From Actinomycetota bacterium (GTDB lineage Bacteria > Actinomycetota > Geothermincolia > Geothermincolales > RBG-13-55-18): DNA of 20,272 bases. Positions 16,367-20,272 of this stretch are shown in pieces. Positions within the stretch are counted from its first letter, which is position 1; each line of letters begins with the position of its first letter. Location: positions 1 to 20,272 of the forward strand of contig JAPWVA010000004.1 of the NCBI GenBank assembly GCA_028275245.1, in the 5' to 3' direction. The notes under the pieces were generated by a model that was given only the letters and a program-made list of their open reading frames with translations, did not search any database and was not told the DNA's origin. The position numbers and the translations under genes are program-made.

Positions 16367-16389
16367 AGCCGGTAGCCACCCGGCTTTTT
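16367..16389 (+). terminator. Rho-independent terminator, + strand
   Basis: AGCCGG (16367-16372), loop TAGCCAC, CCGGCT (16380-16385), then a run of five T (16385-16389). This is a standard intrinsic terminator on the + strand, yet no + strand gene precedes it. That implies a short non-coding transcript or an unrecognised leader. Confidence 0.6.
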
Positions 16390-16538
16390 ATCGACGCACC
16401 CGAGAGTGTCGTGGATTCCTCTCCTGGCTTCAATCGCGGGTGGTCATCTTGACGGCGGATGCCTCTAGACGCGCCCTCTTTTCGCTTTAATCCCCCGAAT
16501 CCGTGCCGGGTGGGCCGGTTTATGATGCGGGTAAAAAA

Positions 16539-16616
16539 TGGTCGGGGTGAGAGGATTTGAACCTCCGGCCTCGGCGTCCCGAACGCCGCGCGCTAACCAA
16601 GCTGCGCCACACCCCG
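16539..16616 (-). tRNA. tRNA-Pro (anticodon CGG)
   Basis: The 78-base gene has acceptor stem CGGGGTG pairing with CACCCCG, discriminator A and encoded CCA (16539-16541). The anticodon loop TTCGGGA has CGG at 16579-16581, reading CCG. The T arm is GGAGG-TTCAAAT-CCTCT. A T6 run follows on its strand. Confidence 0.96.
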
Positions 16617-16653
16617 ACCGGCTTGTTTCTTCTGTGCATGTGTAACCTCTCAT

Positions 16654-16659
16654 ATTATA
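16654..16659 (-). promoter_or_regulatory. -10 box of the tRNA-Pro promoter
   Basis: TATAAT (in GGTATAATATG) lies about 37 bases upstream of the tRNA-Pro 5' end on the - strand. The -35 is poor. The leader would be about 30 bases. Confidence 0.5.
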
Positions 16660-16752
16660 CCGAAAAACCCCCGCCTTATCCCGCGGGACGACACGGGTAC
16701 GCACTGGGCGTGCCAGGGGGTCTGCCCTCTGGCCTGAGGCTCGCATGGAACC

Positions 16753-16781
16753 TTGCCAGGGTGATGGATTCGAGGCAAAAT
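16753..16781 (+). promoter_or_regulatory. Promoter of tRNA-Arg
   Basis: TTGCCA (16753-16758), a 17-base spacer and CAAAAT (16776-16781) make a sigma-70-like promoter. It points at the tRNA-Arg gene 25 bases downstream. Confidence 0.5.
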
Positions 16782-16806
16782 ATTGTCGTCGAGCGAAGCT
16801 CAGCGT

Positions 16807-16881
16807 GCCCCTGTAGCTCAGTGGATAGAGCAGGGGATTCCTAATCCCCGTGCGGGAGTTCGATTCTCCCCAGGGGCTCCA
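16807..16881 (+). tRNA. tRNA-Arg (anticodon CCT)
   Basis: The 75-base gene has acceptor stem GCCCCTG pairing with CAGGGGC, an encoded CCA (16879-16881) and anticodon stem-loop GGGGA-TTCCTAA-TCCCC. The anticodon CCT at 16840-16842 reads AGG. The T arm is GGGAG-TTCGATT-CTCCC. A seven-T run (16882-16888) follows and probably ends transcription. Confidence 0.96.
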
Positions 16882-16888
16882 TTTTTTT

Positions 16889-17257
16889 GGGCGGATTTCG
16901 TCGTGGGATGCTCGCCTCCCATTGTCGCTTGTCCTGGCAAACCCTTCATTCCTGGCTTTCCGGTAGCCTTCGGTGCCGTGTGGAGGAGCTAAGAGGGCGA
17001 TTTATGGGAGATGGTCCTCGCATGGCACAGGGGATCTGGCGGATCCTAGTAAAGGGCATCTGCGGGAATGCAGGGGCGTTTTCCAAATCTATAGGAGTGT
17101 CAGTCACCTCCCGTGTTGCGGAATGAGCTAGGGGGCCCGTATCCCGTGCGGACCCTGTTTCAACCCGGTGTTTACCGTCAAGTTACCTTCTTTAAACCCG
17201 GATTTTAACTGCCTCCCATATCCTTTGGGATGTGGAACACGGAAGGAGGTGAGAGAC
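16889..17257. other. Intergenic gap, no convincing gene
   Basis: A 79-codon frame (16887-17126) would begin inside the T run after tRNA-Arg, lacks a ribosome site and shows no family resemblance. I see no RNA gene or repeat here. The stretch probably contains the promoter of the small gene at 17258. Confidence 0.4.
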
Positions 17258-17416
17258 GTGTGGGATTTCCTGGACGGGAACCTCGACGCCCGCCCGGCCA
17301 CCGAGGAGGAGGAGCGCCAGGCGGAGCGCGGGGAGGAAAGCCGGGTCCACGAAGATGAAGGCGTCTGCCAGGAATGCTGGGACCCGGATCTCCACGGCGG
17401 CTGGCTGGCGGCCTGA
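17258..17416 (+). CDS. Small acidic protein with C-terminal CxxC (unknown function)
   Basis: The frame is open from about 17168, but GTG 17258 is preceded by AGGAGGTGA (17244-17252), essentially a perfect match to the 16S rRNA tail with an 8-base spacer. The product is then 52 residues. It begins MWDFLDGNLDARPATEEEER, is very rich in Glu and Asp in the middle, and ends with CQECWDPDLHGGWLAA. The two Cys (residues 37 and 40) with nearby His and Asp could bind a metal such as zinc, but one CxxC alone is insufficient for a zinc ribbon. No family is recognised. It converges with the FixC-like gene 75 bases away. The ribosome site is the main support. Confidence 0.6.
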   Translation: MWDFLDGNLDARPATEEEERQAERGEESRVHEDEGVCQECWDPDLHGGWLAA

Positions 17417-17427
17417 CCGGAGCGCTC

Positions 17428-17442
17428 GGCCCCCGGTGGGCC
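17428..17442. terminator. Weak hairpin between convergent genes
   Basis: GGCCC-CCGGT-GGGCC gives a 5-bp stem between the small acidic gene and the FixC-like gene. No T tract is present on either side, so its role as a terminator is doubtful. Confidence 0.25.
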
Positions 17443-17491
17443 AGGACGAGGCGGGGCCGCCCGCTGCCATGTGGGGCCCTTGAGACTCGGG

Positions 17492-19246
17492 CTACGCCTC
17501 CGCGAGTCGCCGTTGAAACCCCTCGGAAAGGGGGGCGAGGAAGGGTTCCGCCTTCCTGATCGCCTTCATGATCATCTCCAGCAGGGGGAGGCAGGTGGTC
17601 ACCACGGGATTGGCCCAGCGGGCCAGGGGTTCTAGCAGGCGCGCCGTCCCGGCGAGGGCGGGGCCCAGGAAGAATACCGCCGCGTCGAGCAGGCGAAGAG
17701 CGGAGGACGCGATCTTCGCGAACTGCCCTCCGTCCCCCGAGGTGCCTCGTGCCGGGCTGAAAGGCACGCCCACTTGATTTACCATTTCCTGGATGGTTAC
17801 GCTTTCCATACCTTTCTCCCCCCGGAGGTTCAGGCCACCTCCGGCGGGCCTTTCCTCCCCCGCAACCGGTTCCTGCCGCAAAGGTGGGTCGAAACTGCCC
17901 CTGGCCCAGTTGCGGAAGTAACGAGGGAACATCCTCAACCAGGAGGTTATGACCATAGGGTCGTCCTGGATGGACCTAAGGGCGGCCAGGGTCAGGGGCG
18001 TGCTCGCGTGGGTGAAGGCACCCAGCCCCCAGCCGTCGTGGACGTACTTCCTGAGCAGCCTTTCGTCGTGGGCCCGCTGGGCATGACGGAGGTTGTACCG
18101 GTTGGTACCTGATATGGACCAGCGTATCAGGGGATGGGCCTCCACCTTCTTGCGGTACCTGCTGAGAAACCCCGCTGACAAGTCACCCTTGGTGATGGCT
18201 TCCACGGCCGTCTCCGCGGCCAGCTCGGCGGAGAACCAGGCGGCGGGCACGCCGTCGCACAGTTCGGTGCTCTCCAGCCCGGCCGCGTCTCCTATGATGA
18301 GCAGACCCTCGTCACAGACCGGCATCTTCCGGAGCTCCCCGTCCAGGCCCACGTATATCTCGAAGGTGTCCCACATGTGGGCCCGGAGCTCCGCGTGTGG
18401 TGCCACCTCGTCCCTCCACCAGGGTAGTTTGGAGGTGATGTTGCGGTGGTATTCCCGGAACAGGGCGGCCAGGTTGGGAGTTCTGCCTCCCCTTTCCATT
18501 TTTAGGCATTGATCCTGCATGAAGTGGATGCTCCCCCGGTAGGGCCACACCATGAGGCCGTTCCCGAAGCCCAGCGGCGGTGCCAGCCGCTGCTCGTCCC
18601 AGGCCCACACGAACCGGTTGGAGAAGCCGAGGACCCGGTCGACCTTCTCCTTGTCCATGCGGTAGTCGTAGACGTCGGCCAGGGAGATGACGTCCGGCGG
18701 ATATTTCTTCCTGACCCCCGCCTTCACCGCCAAAAGCCCTTGGGAACCCTCGGCGTCTATCACCACCCGGGCCCTTATCACCCTTCCGTCCTCGGTGACC
18801 ACCCCTGCCACCCTGCCGTCCTCGCGGTACAAGTCCATGACGGTGATCGAGGTGCGTAACTCTACCCCAGATTCAACAGCCCTGTCCGCCTCCCATTGGC
18901 AGAAGGGGCGGCAGTAGGCGTTGTAACCGAGGCACAGCACCGGGGAAAGGGGTCTTGGTATGCGGAGGGAGTCGTCGATCTCGATTTCCCCGCGGTCGAT
19001 GTCCTTGACGATGTAGTTTATTATCCCTTCCACCGGGCGTTCCACAGGAGGGTTCCCGTCCCTGATGAAGGCGGGACCGAAGAGGAAGCCGTAGAAAGGT
19101 ATGGTGAGGCCCGATATGACCTTTTCGCCCACCCGGGCGGACCTCTCCAGGAGAAGGGTCTTGAGGCCGGCGTCAGCGCATTTCTTGGCGGCCACCGGCC
19201 CGCCGAAGCCCGCCCCCACCACTATCACGTCGTACGTCTCCTCCAT
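17492..19246 (-). CDS. FixC-like FAD-dependent oxidoreductase with C-terminal extension
   Basis: The product is 584 residues and starts at ATG with AAGGAGG 5 bases upstream. Residues 6-36 are the FAD Rossmann motif (DVIVVGAGFGGPVAAKKCAD, LLLERSARVGEKVISG). WEADRAVESGVEL (about 118-130) and VVIDAEGSQGLLAVKAG (about 161-177) follow the geranylgeranyl-reductase/FixC pattern. The second FAD motif is GLLIIGDAAGLESTELCDG (about 314-332). A FixX-like ferredoxin gene lies upstream on the same strand, so the pair probably moves electrons to or from quinone or another acceptor. After about residue 455 comes a low-complexity linker, then about 105 residues starting at an internal Met480 with amphipathic or hydrophobic helices (DAAVFFLGPALAG). 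That extension is not typical of FixC. A geranylgeranyl reductase role is the alternative. Confidence 0.85.
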   Translation of the reverse strand: MEETYDVIVVGAGFGGPVAAKKCADAGLKTLLLERSARVGEKVISGLTIPFYGFLFGPAFIRDGNPPVERPVEGIINYIVKDIDRGEIEIDDSLRIPRPLSPVLCLGYNAYCRPFCQWEADRAVESGVELRTSITVMDLYREDGRVAGVVTEDGRVIRARVVIDAEGSQGLLAVKAGVRKKYPPDVISLADVYDYRMDKEKVDRVLGFSNRFVWAWDEQRLAPPLGFGNGLMVWPYRGSIHFMQDQCLKMERGGRTPNLAALFREYHRNITSKLPWWRDEVAPHAELRAHMWDTFEIYVGLDGELRKMPVCDEGLLIIGDAAGLESTELCDGVPAAWFSAELAAETAVEAITKGDLSAGFLSRYRKKVEAHPLIRWSISGTNRYNLRHAQRAHDERLLRKYVHDGWGLGAFTHASTPLTLAALRSIQDDPMVITSWLRMFPRYFRNWARGSFDPPLRQEPVAGEERPAGGGLNLRGEKGMESVTIQEMVNQVGVPFSPARGTSGDGGQFAKIASSALRLLDAAVFFLGPALAGTARLLEPLARWANPVVTTCLPLLEMIMKAIRKAEPFLAPLSEGFQRRLAEA

Positions 19247-19617
19247 CGCTCCTCCTTGCCGTGTTTACTTCTCCCCTTCCGCGGGAACTATGCCCGCCGT
19301 GGCGTGTCCTCCCATCCCAGGTCGCCCCGTCACCCCAAGGCCCCGTTCCCAGTCCACCGGAGCGGGGGCTTTTCCTCCCTGGCCTTGTGCTGGATTGCCA
19401 TCATATCCCAAGTCCGTCCCCGGGCCAGTCCTTCCCAGTGGCGGATAAGGCCATTCCTTGCCCCTTTACTTCATCACCGGGTGCCGTACCGGACCGCGGC
19501 ACGGGCAGCGGTCGCGGTCAAGGGGAGCCTTGCCAACCCGAATAATAATCACCATCGTCTTCTTACCTCCCCGGGTGCCCCCTTCGCTCCTTGCCACGAC
19601 CTGCGGAAGCGAAAGAC
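19247..19617. other. Gap between FixX-like and FixC-like genes
   Basis: This stretch separates two genes usually adjacent. It contains only a 29-codon - strand frame (19466-19555) preceded by GGGGAGG; its product (MVIIIRVGKAP at the start, RCPCRG later) is not recognisable. No promoter or repeat was identified. Confidence 0.35.
19466..19555 (-). CDS. Possible 29-residue peptide (doubtful)
   Basis: ATG 19555 lies about 10 bases after GGGAGG, a plausible ribosome site, and the frame ends at TAA 19466. The peptide starts MVIIIRVGKAP, contains CPC and is basic. It sits between the FixX-like and FixC-like genes on their strand. It has no recognisable family and may be chance. Confidence 0.2.
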   Translation of the reverse strand: MVIIIRVGKAPLDRDRCPCRGPVRHPVMK

Positions 19618-19878
19618 TCAACCGTACTCGGTGGCGAACCCGGTACCACCCCGGGGCCAGGAAAGGATTATCGCCCCCCTCTCGCAGGCGTACCAACAGG
19701 CGGCGCATTCCATGCAGCTTCCCAGATCCTTGACCTCCGCTTTACCTGCCCCCAGGGTGAAGCAGCTCCCCAGGCATACCCTCAGGCAGTCGCCGCAGCC
19801 GTCGCAGCTCGCGGGATCGATCCTGATGAAGTAGCCAGGATCCCCCCTCCATTCAACGCCCTCCGCCCTTCGCCTCAT
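19618..19878 (-). CDS. FixX-like 2[4Fe-4S] ferredoxin
   Basis: The product is 86 residues from ATG 19878; a GAGGTAGGGGG stretch lies upstream. The frame stays open to 20010, but that extension is low-complexity and unlike ferredoxin. Cysteines 25, 28, 31, 35 (CDGCGDCLRVC) and 55, 58, 61, 65 (CMECAACWYAC) form two complete CxxCxxCxxxC motifs, each able to bind a [4Fe-4S] cluster with normal sharing. The C-terminus SWPRGGTGFATEYG matches the YPxGGxGxxxxxG ending of FixX ferredoxins. It is the likely electron partner of the downstream FixC-like flavoprotein; FixAB (ETF) subunits are not in the window. Confidence 0.88.
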   Translation of the reverse strand: MRRRAEGVEWRGDPGYFIRIDPASCDGCGDCLRVCLGSCFTLGAGKAEVKDLGSCMECAACWYACERGAIILSWPRGGTGFATEYG

Positions 19879-20272
19879 CTCCAATCCCCCTACCTCAAGT
19901 CCTTGGTCATCCTGTTCCCGCGCTTGGCCTCCTCGTCCCGGCCTGCTCCGCGACCTCCCCCGCCAAAGTGGGGGAACACGGGCTTTCCTGGGCATGCCGC
20001 CCACCGGCAAGGGATTGCGTCACCGATCCGCGGGACACCCGTGAGGACAAGCCCAACACGAGGCAGATCACGACCTTGGGGACGCCGTAAGCCATGCCGG
20101 TTAAGGCTTCACATCCCCTTGCCCCGCCTCGAGTCATAGCGACGCCCGAGGCGAGACGTCCTACTCCCCTCCCTGCCCACAGTCCTGTTCAGGATGGGAG
20201 GGGCGGTAACACAAAGTAGTCCGTGCCCCCTTGAAGGCTTGTTTCCCAGCGGGCAGCCCCCTTTAGGAGAAT
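19879..20272. other. Window end, no convincing gene
   Basis: A 76-codon - strand frame (19907-20137) has a short hydrophobic start (VPKVVICLVLGLSS) but no family resemblance. Apart from the hairpin at 20166-20203 nothing is recognised. The promoter of the fixX-like gene should lie here. Confidence 0.4.
20166..20203. repeat. Strong nested hairpin
   Basis: CCCCTCCC (20166-20173) pairs perfectly with GGGAGGGG (20196-20203). Inside, TCCT-GTTC-AGGA (20183-20194) forms a second stem, with a 9-base bulge on the 5' side and one base on the 3' side. No T tract follows. Its core resembles the hairpin at 8207-8245. Confidence 0.5.

Larger units (their letters stand above)
16178..16538. other. Intergenic gap with structured + strand RNA candidate
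   Basis: Between the racemase gene and tRNA-Pro no protein gene is seen. It holds the racemase promoter region, a 10-base direct repeat (16339-16361) and a terminator-like hairpin on the + strand. Confidence 0.4.

Noticed and set aside
19879..20010. 44-codon extension of the FixX-like ferredoxin
   Set aside because: It is Arg/Gly/Pro-rich with no ferredoxin similarity, and ATG 19878 gives a normal FixX length.

Overview
The window is GC-rich and reads as part of a chromosome of an anaerobic, probably deep-branching actinobacterial-type bacterium. The evidence is a GlnR-like OmpR-family regulator, strong AGGAGG-type ribosome sites with several TTG and GTG starts, a complete selenocysteine (Sec) cassette, split glutamate-synthase subunits, and a FixC/FixX-like electron-transfer pair. 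The taxon is an inference; no rRNA or marker phylogeny is available here.

Region 1 (1-4535, + strand) is a tightly packed split glutamate synthase (GOGAT) operon. It holds the 3' part of an FAD/NAD(P) oxidoreductase cut by the window edge, then a class II glutamine amidotransferase subunit, a ferredoxin-fused FMN synthase subunit and a GXGXG subunit. A GlnR-like regulator with a degenerate receiver follows on the same strand (4653-5342). Region 2 (5661-7996, + strand) is a two-gene surface-protein unit: a membrane-anchored Ig-like protein, and a secreted multi-Ig protein whose C-terminal domain resembles a WxL cell-wall-binding domain.

Region 3 (8317-14881, - strand) is a full Sec locus. In transcription order it holds selD, yedF, selA, selB, tRNA-Sec(UCA) and a LysR regulator. 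selD appears to be a selenoprotein itself: ORF calling starts it 18 codons too late because of an in-frame UGA, which sits in the conserved active-site motif and is followed by a compact SECIS-like hairpin. Upstream of selD lie an AT-rich island and, still on the - strand, an alpha-methylacyl-CoA racemase / family III CoA-transferase gene (15023-16177).

Region 4 (16178-20272) holds tRNA-Pro(CGG) on the - strand, tRNA-Arg(CCT) on the + strand, a small acidic CxxC protein with an ideal ribosome site, and a FixX-like 2[4Fe-4S] ferredoxin followed by a FixC-like flavoprotein with an unusual C-terminal extension (- strand). Several intergenic gaps of 300-400 bases hold no convincing gene, but they contain hairpins and one candidate + strand structured RNA ending in a terminator. 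No CRISPR array, insertion sequence or phage gene was seen.
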